From Pseudorhizobium pelagicum (GTDB lineage Bacteria > Pseudomonadota > Alphaproteobacteria > Rhizobiales > Rhizobiaceae): a stretch of DNA of 46,686 nucleotides. Shown here piece by piece: positions 27,317 through 37,418 of the stretch (position 1 is the stretch's first letter; each line of letters starts with the position of its first letter). Both the position numbers and the translations under genes were made by a program. Where the stretch lies: positions 137-46,822 of the forward strand of contig JOKI01000031.1 in NCBI GenBank assembly GCA_000722615.1. Reading direction: 5' to 3'. The notes beneath the pieces are model-generated. The model was not told the origin of the DNA, did not search any database, and worked only from the letters and a program-made list of their open reading frames with translations.

Positions 27317-28093
27317 TCAGTGCAGCCGCATCGCGATACCGTGGTCGGCCATATAACGCTTGGCCTCCTCCACGGTATAGGTGCCGAAGTGGAAAATCGA
27401 GGCGGCCAGAACGGCCGTGGCATGACCGTCCCGGATCCCGGCCACAAGGTCGTCCAGCGTGCCGACGCCTCCAGAGGCAACCACCGGCACGCGCACGGCA
27501 TCGGCAATCGTCCGCGTCAGGGCAAGGTCGTAGCCGCTCTTGGTTCCGTCACGGTCCATGGAGGTCACCAGCAGCTCGCCGGCGCCCTTGTCCACCACCG
27601 CCGCCGCAAATTCCACGGCGTCGATGCCGGTTGGCTGGCGTCCGCCATGGGTGAAGATCTCCCAGCGGTCCGTTTCGCCGGCGCCCGACACCTTCTTCGC
27701 GTCGATCGAGACGACGATGCACTGGTTGCCGAACTTGTCGGCGGCCTCGGCCACAAAATCCGGGTTCTTCACCGCAGCGGAGTTGATCGACACCTTGTCG
27801 GCGCCCGCGAGCAGCAGCTTGCGGATGTCGGCCACGGCGCGCACACCGCCACCAACGGTGAGCGGCATGAAGCAGTGATCGGCGGTGCGGGCGACGACGT
27901 CGAAGATCGTGTCGCGATTGTCGGAAGAGGCGGTGATGTCGAGGAAGCAGAGTTCGTCGGCACCGGCCGCATCATAGGCCTTGGCGGCCTCGACCGGGTC
28001 GCCGGCATCGATGAGGTCGACGAAGTTGACGCCCTTGACGACACGGCCGTCCTTCACGTCGAGGCAGGGGATGACGCGGGCCTTCAGGCTCAT
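27317..28093 (-). CDS. hisF: Imidazole glycerol phosphate synthase subunit HisF
   Basis: HisF is the cyclase half of imidazole-glycerol-phosphate synthase; it uses ammonia from HisH. The 258-residue TIM barrel has the catalytic Asp in [15 protein letters not shown] (Asp near 12), the second acidic site in [13 protein letters not shown] (near 135), and phosphate loops LTVGGGVRA and ASGGVGT. The start overlaps the hisA stop by 4 bases (ATGA). Confidence 0.96.
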   Translation of the reverse strand: MSLKARVIPCLDVKDGRVVKGVNFVDLIDAGDPVEAAKAYDAAGADELCFLDITASSDNRDTIFDVVARTADHCFMPLTVGGGVRAVADIRKLLLAGADKVSINSAAVKNPDFVAEAADKFGNQCIVVSIDAKKVSGAGETDRWEIFTHGGRQPTGIDAVEFAAAVVDKGAGELLVTSMDRDGTKSGYDLALTRTIADAVRVPVVASGGVGTLDDLVAGIRDGHATAVLAASIFHFGTYTVEEAKRYMADHGIAMRLH

Positions 28094-28833
28094 GCGGCCT
28101 CTCCCTTCCGCGATGCAATCAGGGCCAGCGCTTCGGCCGGATCGATGCGGCCGTCGTAGAGCGCGCGTCCGGAGATGGCGCCTTCCAGCCGCACCGCATC
28201 GGGCTCCAGCATCCGTCGTACGTCATGCATGGAGGCCAGGCCGCCCGACGCGATGACGGGGATTGAGACGGCATCCGCAAGCGCCAGCGTCGCGTCCCAG
28301 TTGATGCCCGCGAGGATCCCGTCGCGGTCGATGTCGGTATAGATGATCGCCGAAACGCCGGCGCCCTCGAATTTTTTCGCAAGCTCGATGACGCCGAGTT
28401 CCGAGGCTTCCGCCCAGCCCTCCACGGCAACCTTGCCGCCCTTGGCGTCGATGCCGACGGCGATCTTGCCGGGAAACTGCTTGCAGGCCTCGATCACCAG
28501 CGCCGGATCGCGCACGGCGACGGTGCCGAGGATGACGCGAGCAAGCCCGCGCGCCAGCCAGTTCTCGATGTGCTCGAGCGTGCGGATGCCGCCACCGAGC
28601 TGCACCGGGTTCGTCGTCGCCTTCAGGATGGCGTCGACGGCGGCGCCATTGACGCTCTCACCGGCGAAGGCACCGTTCAGATCGACCACATGCAGCCATT
28701 CGAAGCCCTGGTCCTCGAAGGTCTTTGCCTGGGCGGCTGGATCGGCGTTGTAGACGGTGGCCTGCTCCATGTCGCCGAGCTTGAGGCGCACGCACTGGCC
28801 GTCCTTGAGGTCGATGGCGGGGAAGAGGATCAT
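28090..28833 (-). CDS. hisA: ProFAR isomerase HisA
   Basis: HisA isomerises the aminoaldose ProFAR to the ketose PRFAR in histidine synthesis. The 247-residue half-barrel duplicate has [13 protein letters not shown] at the N-terminus (catalytic Asp), [13 protein letters not shown], and [14 protein letters not shown] carrying the second catalytic Asp. It is related to HisF but distinguished by these motifs. It starts 3 bases after the hisH stop. Confidence 0.96.
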   Translation of the reverse strand: MILFPAIDLKDGQCVRLKLGDMEQATVYNADPAAQAKTFEDQGFEWLHVVDLNGAFAGESVNGAAVDAILKATTNPVQLGGGIRTLEHIENWLARGLARVILGTVAVRDPALVIEACKQFPGKIAVGIDAKGGKVAVEGWAEASELGVIELAKKFEGAGVSAIIYTDIDRDGILAGINWDATLALADAVSIPVIASGGLASMHDVRRMLEPDAVRLEGAISGRALYDGRIDPAEALALIASRKGEAA

Positions 28834-28836
28834 GGT

Positions 28837-29487
28837 TTACGGCTTCCAGCGCAGGAAATTGGCGATCAGGGCGAGACCGAGCGTCTGGCTCTTTTCCGGA
28901 TGGAACTGCGAGCCGGCCATGTTGTCGCGCCCGACGAAGGCCGTCATCGGACCGCCGTAGTCGGTGGTGGCAATGACCTCTGCCGGATTGCTCGCCGCCA
29001 GGTGATAGGAGTGCACGAAATAGGCGTGCAGGCCGTCTTCGCCCGTGGGGATGCCGTCAAACAGCGGGTGAGGGTGCTTCAGGTCGAGGGTATTCCAGCC
29101 GATCTGCGGGATCTTGAGCGTCGGATCGGCGGGCTCCATTTCCTTCACGTCGCCCTGGATCCAGCCGAGCCCCTCGGTGACCGTCTTCTCCAGCCCGCGT
29201 GACGACATCAGCTGCATGCCGACGCAGATCCCCAGGAAGGGACGGGCTTTCGCTTCGACGGCCTCGACAAGCGCCTCATACATGCCCGGGACCGCGTCCA
29301 GTCCGGCGCGGCAGTCGGCGTAGGCGCCGACGCCCGGCAGCACGATCCGGTCGGCACTCGCCACCGCATCGGCCTTGTCCGTCAGGTCGATGTCGGCATC
29401 GATCCCCGCTTCGCGCGCGGCGCGCTCGAATGCCTTGGTGGCGGAACGGAGATTGCCCGAACCATAGTCGATGATCGCGACGCGCAT
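28837..29487 (-). CDS. hisH: Imidazole glycerol phosphate synthase subunit HisH
   Basis: HisH is the glutaminase half of imidazole-glycerol-phosphate synthase. The 216-residue class I amidotransferase has [13 protein letters not shown] at its start, the nucleophile Cys in [10 protein letters not shown] (near 85), and the partner His/Glu in [10 protein letters not shown] near the end. ATG 29487 overlaps the last base of the preceding DUF2628 gene (TGATG), consistent with coupled translation; a longer reading to 29571 would overlap that gene widely and is rejected. Confidence 0.95.
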   Translation of the reverse strand: MRVAIIDYGSGNLRSATKAFERAAREAGIDADIDLTDKADAVASADRIVLPGVGAYADCRAGLDAVPGMYEALVEAVEAKARPFLGICVGMQLMSSRGLEKTVTEGLGWIQGDVKEMEPADPTLKIPQIGWNTLDLKHPHPLFDGIPTGEDGLHAYFVHSYHLAASNPAEVIATTDYGGPMTAFVGRDNMAGSQFHPEKSQTLGLALIANFLRWKP

Positions 29488-29972
29488 CAGCGTCCTCCGT
29501 GATGATCGAAGATCCCGATGCCGCCCTGATCCCATCCGGTTCCAGGTCGCGCCTCGCCTCGTCTGGCCCAATCGGGGGCCGCCGGCCGCTCGGGGATCTC
29601 CGGGGACTGCTGCCCCGAGAAATAAAGCTCTTCCGCCGTGTCCAGAGTGTCGGCCGTCAGCACGGCATCGAGCGTCCAGCCCCGGCGGATCAGCGTTTCG
29701 CTATAGAAGTGGCGACCCTCCAGCGCAACCGCAAGATTGATCGCCAGCGCGAAGAGAAAGCCGGCGACTTCGAATCCCGCGACCTGGATCATCCGGCCTG
29801 CCAGAAGCTGCAAGAGAAACACGATTGCCGCCGCGAGCCACAGACGCTTGGTGAGCAGCCAGATCCACGGAAAGATCAGCGCCAGCCAGGAGAACCCGTC
29901 GGCGAGGAAGATCGTCCGCTTGTGATCCGGGTCGGTGCCGCCCGGAGGTGTCAGAACGAGATAGCTTTTCAA
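29487..29972 (-). CDS. DUF2628-type small membrane protein in the his operon
   Basis: This 161-residue product begins at TTG 29972, which has AAGGAG five bases upstream. It has three probable hydrophobic segments (about residues 25-45, 48-65 and 68-85) and a polar, proline-rich C-terminus with many negative charges. It resembles the DUF2628 membrane family; its function is unknown. It lies 16 bases after hisB and overlaps the hisH start by one base, so it is truly embedded in the histidine operon, as in other rhizobia. A longer in-frame start at 30095 would overlap hisB and has no ribosome site. Confidence 0.8.
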   Translation of the reverse strand: MKSYLVLTPPGGTDPDHKRTIFLADGFSWLALIFPWIWLLTKRLWLAAAIVFLLQLLAGRMIQVAGFEVAGFLFALAINLAVALEGRHFYSETLIRRGWTLDAVLTADTLDTAEELYFSGQQSPEIPERPAAPDWARRGEARPGTGWDQGGIGIFDHHGGR

Positions 29973-29988
29973 GACATCTCCTTGGCCG

Positions 29989-30597
29989 TCAGACCAGCGT
30001 GCCCTTCGTGGAAGGAACGCGGCCGGCCTGGCGCGAGTCGATTTCGGTGGCCGTGCGCAGGCAGCGGGCAACCGCCTTGAAGCAGGTTTCGGCAATATGG
30101 TGATTGTTGGCGCCGTAGTAGTTGAAGACGTGCAGCGTGATGCCGGCGTTCTGGGCGAGGGCCTGGAAGAACTCCCGCACCAGTTCAGTGTCGAAACTGC
30201 CGATCTTGGGCGCGCTGAAATCGACGTTCCAGACGAGGAAGGGGCGTCCAGAGAGGTCGACGGCAGCCTTCGTCATCGTCTCGTCCATGGCAAGATCCAG
30301 CGAGGCATAGCGGGTGATGCCGCGGCGGTCGCCGAGCGCCTTGGAGATCGCCTGGCCGATGGCGATGCCGGTGTCCTCGACCGTGTGGTGGTCGTCGATG
30401 TGCAGGTCGCCCTGGACGTCGATCTCCATGTCGATCAGCGAGTGGCGGGAAAGCTGGTCCAGCATGTGGTCGAAGAAGCCGACGCCGGTCGAGATCCGGG
30501 CGGTACCGGTCCCGTCGAGGTTGACCGAAACCGAAACCGACGTCTCGTTGGTCTTGCGCGAGACCGAGCCTCTGCGTGCGGCGGCTGTTTCGGCCAT
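29989..30597 (-). CDS. hisB: Imidazoleglycerol-phosphate dehydratase
   Basis: HisB dehydrates imidazoleglycerol phosphate to imidazole-acetol phosphate. The 202-residue product is the monofunctional dehydratase (no phosphatase domain), with the manganese-binding signatures [24 protein letters not shown] and a second copy [15 protein letters not shown] 30597 has GGAG six bases before it and gives the family length; the frame is open 20 codons upstream. It is the first gene of the his operon here and is divergent from hslV across 186 bases. Confidence 0.96.
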   Translation of the reverse strand: MAETAAARRGSVSRKTNETSVSVSVNLDGTGTARISTGVGFFDHMLDQLSRHSLIDMEIDVQGDLHIDDHHTVEDTGIAIGQAISKALGDRRGITRYASLDLAMDETMTKAAVDLSGRPFLVWNVDFSAPKIGSFDTELVREFFQALAQNAGITLHVFNYYGANNHHIAETCFKAVARCLRTATEIDSRQAGRVPSTKGTLV

Positions 30598-30783
30598 TGT
30601 CTGCTCCATGCGATCGATCTGCGCTCCATAACAGGCAGTCAGCCAAATATCCAGCAAAAGCGCCGCCCGGAAAGCAGGTGATCGGCACCGATTTGCAATC
30701 AGCCTTGCCCCACTTACATAGGGATCAACCGAGGCAGATACGCCTCAAGGACAACGCCCCGCACAGGGGCCAACAGGTGAAGA

Positions 30784-31308
30784 ATGACAACCATTATTAC
30801 AGTCCGGAAGGGCGGCAAGGTGATCATGGCCGGCGATGGTCAGGTCAGTCTCGGCCAGACCGTCATGAAGGGAAATGCACGAAAGGTACGGCGGATCGGC
30901 AAGGGCGAAGTGATCGCAGGCTTTGCTGGAGCGACGGCTGACGCCTTCACGCTGCTCGACCGGCTGGAGAAGAAGCTGGAGCAATACCCTGGCCAGCTGA
31001 TGCGCGCCGCCGTCGAGCTCGCCAAGGACTGGCGCACCGACAAATACCTCAGGAACCTCGAGGCGATGATGCTGGTCGCCGACAAGACGCTCACGCTCGC
31101 CATCACCGGCAACGGTGATGTGCTGGAGCCGGAGCACGGCACGATCGCCATCGGATCGGGCGGAAACTACGCCTATGCCGCCGCCCGCGCGCTGATGGAC
31201 AGCGACAAGTCCGCCGAGGAGATCGCCCGCACGTCGCTCGATATTGCCGCCGAGATCTGCGTCTACACCAACCACAATCTCGTGGTCGAGACGCTCGACG
31301 CCGAATAG
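30784..31308 (+). CDS. hslV: ATP-dependent protease subunit HslV
   Basis: HslV is the dodecameric threonine protease of the HslUV (ClpQY) complex that degrades misfolded and regulatory proteins in the cytoplasm. The 174-residue product begins [13 protein letters not shown]; Thr2 becomes the nucleophile after removal of Met. AGGTGAAG precedes the ATG. hslU follows after 70 bases. In alphaproteobacteria the pair is commonly heat-shock controlled, but I find no clear RpoH promoter in the 186-base upstream gap. Confidence 0.96.
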   Translation: MTTIITVRKGGKVIMAGDGQVSLGQTVMKGNARKVRRIGKGEVIAGFAGATADAFTLLDRLEKKLEQYPGQLMRAAVELAKDWRTDKYLRNLEAMMLVADKTLTLAITGNGDVLEPEHGTIAIGSGGNYAYAAARALMDSDKSAEEIARTSLDIAAEICVYTNHNLVVETLDAE

Positions 31309-31378
31309 CAACAACAGGAACGGGTTCGACTGGCCGGGCTTCAGGAGCCGGCCGGGCAGGAACGCCGAAGAGGAAGAC

Positions 31379-32686
31379 ATGACGACATTTTCACCCAGAG
31401 AGATCGTCTCCGAGCTCGACCGGCACATTATCGGTCAGCATGACGCCAAGCGCGCCGTGGCAATTGCCTTGCGCAACCGCTGGCGCCGCCAGCAGCTCGA
31501 CGAGAGCCTGCGCGACGAGGTAATGCCGAAGAACATTCTGATGATCGGGCCGACGGGCGTCGGCAAGACCGAGATCTCCCGCCGGCTGGCGAAGCTCGCC
31601 GGCGCGCCGTTCATCAAGGTCGAAGCCACGAAATTCACCGAAGTCGGCTATGTCGGTCGGGATGTCGAGCAGATCATCCGCGACCTGGTCGAAGTCGGGA
31701 TCGGCCTGGTCCGCGACAAGAAGCGCGCAGAGGTCCAGGCCAAGGCGCATATGAGTGCCGAGGAGCGGGTTCTCGACGCGCTCGTCGGCGCGACAGCATC
31801 CCCTGCAACGCGCGAATCCTTCCGCAAGAAGCTCCGCAACGGGGAAATGGACGACAAGGAAATCGAGGTCGAGGTTGCCGACAGCAGTTCGGGCATGCCC
31901 GGCTTCGATATTCCCGGCATGCCGGGTGGCAACATCGGCGTCCTGAATCTCTCGGAAATGTTCGGCAAGGCCATGGGCGGCCGCACCAAGAAGGTCCGCA
32001 CCACCGTCGCAAAGTCCTACGGCGACCTGATCCGGGACGAATCGGACAAGTTGATCGACAACGAGGTCATCCAGCGCGAGGCCGTTCGGTCCGTTGAGAA
32101 CGATGGCATCGTCTTCCTCGACGAGATCGACAAGATCGCCGCCCGCGACGGCGGCCTCGGTGCCGGCGTATCGCGCGAGGGCGTCCAGCGCGATCTCCTG
32201 CCGCTGGTCGAAGGAACGACGGTGGCGACGAAGTACGGCCCGGTGAAGACGGACCACATCCTCTTCATCGCCTCCGGCGCCTTCCATGTCTCCAAGCCTT
32301 CGGATCTCCTGCCGGAACTGCAGGGCCGCCTGCCGATCCGCGTCGAACTGCTTCCGCTGACCAAGGAGGACTTCCGTCGGATCCTCACCGAAACAGAGGC
32401 GAGCCTGATCCGTCAGTACAAGGCGCTGATGGAGACGGAGCAGCTTGCTCTCGACTTCACGGAGGATGCGATCGACGCGCTTGCGGATGTCGCCGTGCAC
32501 CTCAATTCCTCCGTGGAAAACATCGGGGCCCGCCGCCTGCAGACCGTGATGGAGCGTGTGCTGGACGAGATATCCTTCAACGCGCCCGATCGCGGCGGCA
32601 CGGCCGCGACGATCGACGCGGACTATGTGCGCGAGCACGTCGGTGACCTGGCCGCCGACACCGACCTGTCGCGCTACATTCTCTGA
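31379..32686 (+). CDS. hslU: ATP-dependent protease ATPase subunit HslU
   Basis: HslU is the hexameric AAA+ unfoldase that feeds HslV. The 435-residue product has Walker A GPTGVGKT (57-64), the I-domain insertion rich in Gly/Pro (about 175-205), Walker B in [12 protein letters not shown] (near 248), sensor region GRLPIRVEL, and the C-terminal DTDLSRYIL that inserts into HslV. The frame is open 45 codons upstream into hslV, but ATG 31379 has AGAGGAAG directly before it and gives the normal length. Confidence 0.96.
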   Translation: MTTFSPREIVSELDRHIIGQHDAKRAVAIALRNRWRRQQLDESLRDEVMPKNILMIGPTGVGKTEISRRLAKLAGAPFIKVEATKFTEVGYVGRDVEQIIRDLVEVGIGLVRDKKRAEVQAKAHMSAEERVLDALVGATASPATRESFRKKLRNGEMDDKEIEVEVADSSSGMPGFDIPGMPGGNIGVLNLSEMFGKAMGGRTKKVRTTVAKSYGDLIRDESDKLIDNEVIQREAVRSVENDGIVFLDEIDKIAARDGGLGAGVSREGVQRDLLPLVEGTTVATKYGPVKTDHILFIASGAFHVSKPSDLLPELQGRLPIRVELLPLTKEDFRRILTETEASLIRQYKALMETEQLALDFTEDAIDALADVAVHLNSSVENIGARRLQTVMERVLDEISFNAPDRGGTAATIDADYVREHVGDLAADTDLSRYIL

Positions 32687-32760
32687 CGCGTGGCGGCAAA
32701 GCAACGCTCTGCAAGGACTTGCTGATGTTGACGGCAATTTGATGCAAGGTGCCTCGACAG

Positions 32761-32790
32761 GATGCCTCCCTTTCCCCTAAGGGAGGCATC
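32761..32790. repeat. Perfect 12-bp hairpin downstream of hslU
   Basis: GATGCCTCCCTT and AAGGGAGGCATC flank a six-base TCCCCT loop. It begins 74 bases after the hslU stop. No T-run follows on either strand, so it is not a standard intrinsic terminator; it could protect the hslVU mRNA 3' end or terminate with help. Confidence 0.65.
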
Positions 32791-32876
32791 AATTCGCTCG
32801 TGGCGGATGTTAGGTCGCAGCCGGTGTTCTTGAGCGCGCCCCTCTTCATCCTCGCACGGTTTGCAGGTCCGACATC

Positions 32877-33806
32877 TTGAAGCGACTTCTTCTGGCATTT
32901 CTTCTGGCGATGAGCAGCGTAGCTGCAGCAGACGCCGCAGGTTTGCGCGCCGTTCCGGAAGGCAACCGCCATGTGGAGCAGCCACGGGTGCCGGGGGCGT
33001 CGGTGCGGCGAACCCGTGCCGGACGCACGACCTTCGACGACAAATACGACAAGATCCGCGATCTTCTGGCGACGGACAAGGCGCTGATCGGCAAGATCAA
33101 GGCCACCGCTGCCGCCTACCGGATCGACCCCATTCACATGATCGGCGCGATTGTCGGCGAGCACACCTATAATGTCGATGCCTACGATCGGCTGCAGTCC
33201 TACTATATCAAGGCCGCGGCCTATGCCGGGGACCGGTTCCGGTTCGGCCATGGGGACCAGACGATCAGCGCGTTCGTCGCCCGCCCCGAATTCTCCCGCT
33301 GCGACCCGGAGGCTGATTCCTACTCCCTCTGGACATGCCGCGAAGGCGTCTGGGAGAAAAGCTTCCGGGGACGATCCGTGGATGGCGTCTCCTACCCAGA
33401 CAACCGGTTCAGTGCCGTCTTCTTCCAGCCCTTCTACGCCGGCCAGACCTTCGGCCTCGGCCAGGTCAATCCGCTGACGGCACTGATGCTCTCGGACATG
33501 GTCGCCAAGACCTCCGGCTACGAGAGGCTCGACGAGAACGATGCGGCCGGCGTCTACGAAGCCATCATGGATCCCGACCGGTCGCTGGCCTACATGGCGG
33601 CGGCCATCCGCAGGTCGATCGACGATTATGCCCGCATTGCCGGAGTGGACATTTCCACCAATCCTGGCGTCACGGCCACCCTCTACAACACCGGCGGCTC
33701 CGCGGAACGCGCCGTCGCGCTCCGCTCACGGGGCGGCCTGCCCGAAGAGAACTACTACGGCTGGCTGGTCAATGATAAGCTACCCGAGTTGAAATCGCTG
33801 CTCTGA
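32877..33806 (+). CDS. DUF1402 secreted protein with lysozyme-like features
   Basis: This 309-residue product starts at TTG 32877, with a clear signal peptide (MKRLLLAFLLAMSSVAAADA) pointing to the periplasm. It resembles DUF1402 proteins of rhizobia. The sequence has features reminiscent of lytic transglycosylases: a glutamate in HMIGAIVGEHTYN, a glycine-rich FGLGQVNPLTALML, and a late YNTGGSAERA similar to the YN..G segment of that fold. A peptidoglycan-cleaving role is therefore possible but not shown. The flanking genes hslU and the P450 give no functional clue. Confidence 0.75.
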   Translation: MKRLLLAFLLAMSSVAAADAAGLRAVPEGNRHVEQPRVPGASVRRTRAGRTTFDDKYDKIRDLLATDKALIGKIKATAAAYRIDPIHMIGAIVGEHTYNVDAYDRLQSYYIKAAAYAGDRFRFGHGDQTISAFVARPEFSRCDPEADSYSLWTCREGVWEKSFRGRSVDGVSYPDNRFSAVFFQPFYAGQTFGLGQVNPLTALMLSDMVAKTSGYERLDENDAAGVYEAIMDPDRSLAYMAAAIRRSIDDYARIAGVDISTNPGVTATLYNTGGSAERAVALRSRGGLPEENYYGWLVNDKLPELKSLL

Positions 33807-33852
33807 GTCCTGATATCTCCGGTTCAGGAAACCAGCATCAGGAGGGCCGTCG

Positions 33853-35268
33853 ATGGACATGCGCCCCGAGCCGTTCGTCCCGCCCGCTCCCATCCCGCGC
33901 ACCGTGCCGCCCTCGCGGCTGGAAATCATCCGGACCGTCCTCAACAACCCGCTCGAGCTGTGGGGGGTGCCCTCCTATACGCTCCCCTGGATCGAGACGA
34001 AGTTCTTCAGCGAGCGGACCCTGATCGTCAACGACCCCGGGCTGATCCGCCACGTGCTGGTCGACAATGCCGCAAACTACGAGATGTCCGAGATCCGGCA
34101 GCTGATCCTGCGGCCGATCCTGCGCGATGGCCTGCTGACGGCGGAGGGGCCGGTCTGGAAGCGGTCGCGCAAGGCCATGGCGCCCGTCTTCACCCCCCGG
34201 CACTCGAAGGGCTTTGCGACCCAGATGCTGCGCAAGTCCGAGGAATATGCGGAGAAATACGAAGACCTCGGCGAGGGCAAGGTCTTCGACATTTCCGTCG
34301 ACATGACCGAACTCACCTTCGCAATCCTCTCCGAGACGCTGTTTTCCGGCGAGATCGTCACGGAAAGCAACGACTTCTCCGAGGATGTCGATAATCTCCT
34401 GCACCGCATGGGCCGGGTCGATCCGATGGATCTCTTGCGGGCGCCGGCCTGGGTGCCGCGCGTGACGCGGATCGGCGGGCAGCGGGTGCTCGGAAAATTT
34501 CGGGAGATCGTCGCAAAGACCATGGCACGCCGCCAGGAGAAGATCCGCAGGGATCCCGAGGCCGCGCCGCAGGACTTCCTGACGCTCCTCCTTCAGCTCG
34601 CCGGACCGGACGGGCTGACCATGGAGGAGATCGAGGACAACATCCTCACCTTCATCGGCGCCGGACATGAAACCACGGCCCGCGCGCTCGCCTGGACGCT
34701 CTATTGCGTCGCCAACTCGCCGCATGTCCGCGACCAGATGGAAGCGGAGATCGACCGGGTCATGGCCTCGGGCGCCGATCCGGTCGACTGGCTGGACCAG
34801 ATGCCGATGGTGCGCGCCGCCTTCGAGGAAGCCCTGCGGCTCTATCCGCCAGCGCCGTCCCTGAACCGGGCGGCAATTGCCAACGACGAATGGGAAAGCC
34901 CCGACGGAAAACGGGTCAGGATCGACGCCGGCGTGACCGTGCTGATCATGCCCTGGACGCTCCATCGCCACGAGCTCTACTGGGACAAGCCGCGGGCCTT
35001 CATGCCGGAGCGCTTCCTGCCGGAGAACCGCGGCAGCATCAACCGCTTCCAGTATCTTCCCTTCGGCGCCGGCCCGCGCATCTGCATCGGTGCGACCTTT
35101 GCCATGCAGGAGGCGGTGATCGCGCTGGCGGTGCTGATGCGCCGTTACCGCTTCGACGTCACGCCGGAGACGAACCCCTGGCCGGTGCAGAAGCTGACGA
35201 CGCAGCCCCGCAACGGTCTGCCGATGCGGGTCAGCAGGCGCGAGGGAATATCTTCCGCGGCGAATTGA
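33853..35268 (+). CDS. Cytochrome P450
   Basis: This is a 471-residue soluble bacterial P450 monooxygenase. The I-helix oxygen-activation motif GAGHETT lies at 269-275, the K-helix ExxR at Glu326-Arg329 (EALRLYPPAP), the PERF motif at 386-389, and the heme loop FGAGPRICIG at 404-413 with ligand Cys411. There is no N-terminal membrane anchor and no fused reductase, so separate ferredoxin and reductase partners are needed. AGGAGGGCCGTCG precedes the ATG. The substrate cannot be told from sequence; a hydantoinase-type gene follows after 53 bases and may be co-transcribed. Confidence 0.93.
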   Translation: MDMRPEPFVPPAPIPRTVPPSRLEIIRTVLNNPLELWGVPSYTLPWIETKFFSERTLIVNDPGLIRHVLVDNAANYEMSEIRQLILRPILRDGLLTAEGPVWKRSRKAMAPVFTPRHSKGFATQMLRKSEEYAEKYEDLGEGKVFDISVDMTELTFAILSETLFSGEIVTESNDFSEDVDNLLHRMGRVDPMDLLRAPAWVPRVTRIGGQRVLGKFREIVAKTMARRQEKIRRDPEAAPQDFLTLLLQLAGPDGLTMEEIEDNILTFIGAGHETTARALAWTLYCVANSPHVRDQMEAEIDRVMASGADPVDWLDQMPMVRAAFEEALRLYPPAPSLNRAAIANDEWESPDGKRVRIDAGVTVLIMPWTLHRHELYWDKPRAFMPERFLPENRGSINRFQYLPFGAGPRICIGATFAMQEAVIALAVLMRRYRFDVTPETNPWPVQKLTTQPRNGLPMRVSRREGISSAAN

Positions 35269-35321
35269 TCTTTGTCGTCCATGCGATATTGATCGAATGA
35301 AAGCCTCATCGGGAAATTCGC

Positions 35322-37355
35322 GTGTCCTCACCATACCTTCTCGGCATCGACACCGGCGGAACCTATACCGACGCGGTCATCTTCCGGGAGCCGGAAGGCG
35401 TTGTCGCCAAGGCGAAATCGCTGACGACGCGGCATGATCTCTCGCTGGGCATCGCAGGAGCCGTTGACCGGGTGATCGCCCAGAGCGGCATCTTGGCGTC
35501 GCAGATCGGCCTCGTGTCGCTCTCGACGACGCTGGCCACCAATGCTCTCGTCGAAGGGCAGGGCGGCAGCGCGGCACTGGTCATGATCGGCTTCTCGCAG
35601 GAGGATCTGGCCCGCGGCGGCCTGCAGGAGGCACTGGGGCGTGATCCCGTCGTCTTCGTGCCGGGCGGCCACGACGTCCACGGCAACGAGCTTCCGCTTG
35701 ATCTTACGGCGCTCGAAGAAGCGGCCGCCGCCCTTGCCGGACGCGTCTCGGCCTTTGCGGTGGCCGGTTATTTCGCAGTCCGGAATCCGGCTCACGAGGT
35801 GCGCGTGCGGGATCGTCTGCGGGAGATGACCGGCTTGCCGGTCACCTGCAGCCATGAACTGTCCTCCAGGCTCGGCGGTCCGCGCCGGGCATTGACGACG
35901 CTTCTGAACGCCAGGCTCGTGCCGATCATCGACCGGCTGATCAATTCCTGCGATCGCTTTCTCGACAGCCGCGGCGTGGCGGCGCCCTTGATGGTGGTGC
36001 GAGGCGACGGCGCCCTGATCTCGGCAGCCGAGGCACGGCTGCGGCCGATCGAGACGATCCTCTCCGGCCCGGCGGCAAGTCTGGTCGGCGCCCGCTATCT
36101 GACCGGCCTCGACCGCGCCGTCGTCTCCGACATCGGCGGAACCACCTCCGACGTCGCCGTTCTGGAGGGCGGCCTGCCACGGCTCGCCGAAGAAGGCGCC
36201 ATCGTTGGCGGACACCGCACCATGGTCGAGGCGGTTGCGCTTCGGACCTTCGGCCTCGGCGGCGATTCGGAGGTCCATATCGATGACCGTGGCCTGACGC
36301 CGTCGATCACGCTCGGGCCTCGCCGGATCCTGCCGCTCAGCCTCATTGCCCACCATCACCCGGAGGTCATCATCTCCACACTGGAAAAGCAGCTGAAGGC
36401 ACAGCGCCCCGGCCGCCACGACGCGCGCTTTGCCGTCGCGACGGGCCTCGCCCCGCCAGCGGCGCAGGGCCTCAGAACGCAGGATCAGGCGCTGTTGCAA
36501 CGTCTTGGGTCCGGGCCGGTGAGCCTTGACGCTCTGCTCCAGTCCGCATCGGAAAAGGTGCTGATGGACGGTCTTGTCGCCCGCGGCCTTGTTCACCTCT
36601 GCGGCATCACTCCCTCCGACGCGCTGCATGTTCTGCGTCAGCAGGGCCAGTGGAATGCGGAGGCGGCGCGCATGGGCTTCGAGCTTTGCGCCCGTCGCAA
36701 AGACGGGGCCGGTCGCGCAATCGCTGCGTCTGCGGCCGAACTGGCCGAGGCGGTGGTCGCGCGCCTGACCCGTCAGTCTGCCGAAGCCGTGCTGGCGACC
36801 TGCCTGGCCGAGGACGGCGGCGAGCCGATCGATCCCTCGACCTCTCCTGCCGTCGACCGCGCCCTGCGCCGGACGCCCGGCATAGTCAGAATGTCGATTG
36901 CCCTCGATCGGCCGCTTGTTGGCCTGGGGGCTTCCGCAGCGCTCTATTATCCCGCCGTCGCTCGAATGCTGGGCGCGGAGTCAGTCGTTCCGGCAGACGC
37001 AGACGTGGCCAATGCCATCGGTGCCGTCGTCGGAGAGGTCCGCGCCGTCGTGAGTGTGGTGGTGAGCATCTCGGGCGAGGGAGGGTTCGTGATCTCGGGC
37101 GCCGGCGAAAATCGCTTGGCGAGTGAGGAGGCCGAGGCGATGAAGCAGGCCCGCCAGCGGGCACGCGCTGCGGCTCTGGCGCGGGCCGCCGCCGCCGGTG
37201 CCGATGATGCTGTCGTCACCCTGAAGGAGCATCTGGACCAGCCTGACGTCGACGGTTCGCCAAGGCTCCTGGAGGCCCGGATCGTGGCGACGGCGGTCGG
37301 TCGTCCTCGCGTCGCGGCACGCGACATGGGCGCCGTCAGCCCTTCGGCGCATTGA
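35322..37355 (+). CDS. Hydantoinase/oxoprolinase family protein (HyuA type)
   Basis: This 677-residue product starts at GTG 35322. It has the two actin-like ATP-binding signatures of the HyuA/OplA family: GIDTGGTYTDAVIF (8-21) and VVSDIGGTTSDVAVLEGG (near 266). Members use ATP to open hydantoin or oxoproline rings, usually with a HyuB partner, but no HyuB gene is nearby. Acetophenone carboxylase-like or other lactam activities are alternatives. It lies 53 bases after the P450 and 63 before glcB on the same strand; the last 100 residues are Ala-rich and less conserved-looking. Confidence 0.85.
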   Translation: MSSPYLLGIDTGGTYTDAVIFREPEGVVAKAKSLTTRHDLSLGIAGAVDRVIAQSGILASQIGLVSLSTTLATNALVEGQGGSAALVMIGFSQEDLARGGLQEALGRDPVVFVPGGHDVHGNELPLDLTALEEAAAALAGRVSAFAVAGYFAVRNPAHEVRVRDRLREMTGLPVTCSHELSSRLGGPRRALTTLLNARLVPIIDRLINSCDRFLDSRGVAAPLMVVRGDGALISAAEARLRPIETILSGPAASLVGARYLTGLDRAVVSDIGGTTSDVAVLEGGLPRLAEEGAIVGGHRTMVEAVALRTFGLGGDSEVHIDDRGLTPSITLGPRRILPLSLIAHHHPEVIISTLEKQLKAQRPGRHDARFAVATGLAPPAAQGLRTQDQALLQRLGSGPVSLDALLQSASEKVLMDGLVARGLVHLCGITPSDALHVLRQQGQWNAEAARMGFELCARRKDGAGRAIAASAAELAEAVVARLTRQSAEAVLATCLAEDGGEPIDPSTSPAVDRALRRTPGIVRMSIALDRPLVGLGASAALYYPAVARMLGAESVVPADADVANAIGAVVGEVRAVVSVVVSISGEGGFVISGAGENRLASEEAEAMKQARQRARAAALARAAAAGADDAVVTLKEHLDQPDVDGSPRLLEARIVATAVGRPRVAARDMGAVSPSAH

Positions 37356-37418
37356 CAGCGGCGGCTCTGCGCGCAAATTGGCAGGCAATAACAATCAAGG
37401 ATGAGGAGGAGGCACCGG

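Noticed and set aside
30693..30720. Possible hslV promoter (TTGCAA, 16 bases, TACATA)
   Set aside because: Both hexamers are poor matches and the sequence does not fit the RpoH consensus well enough to call.
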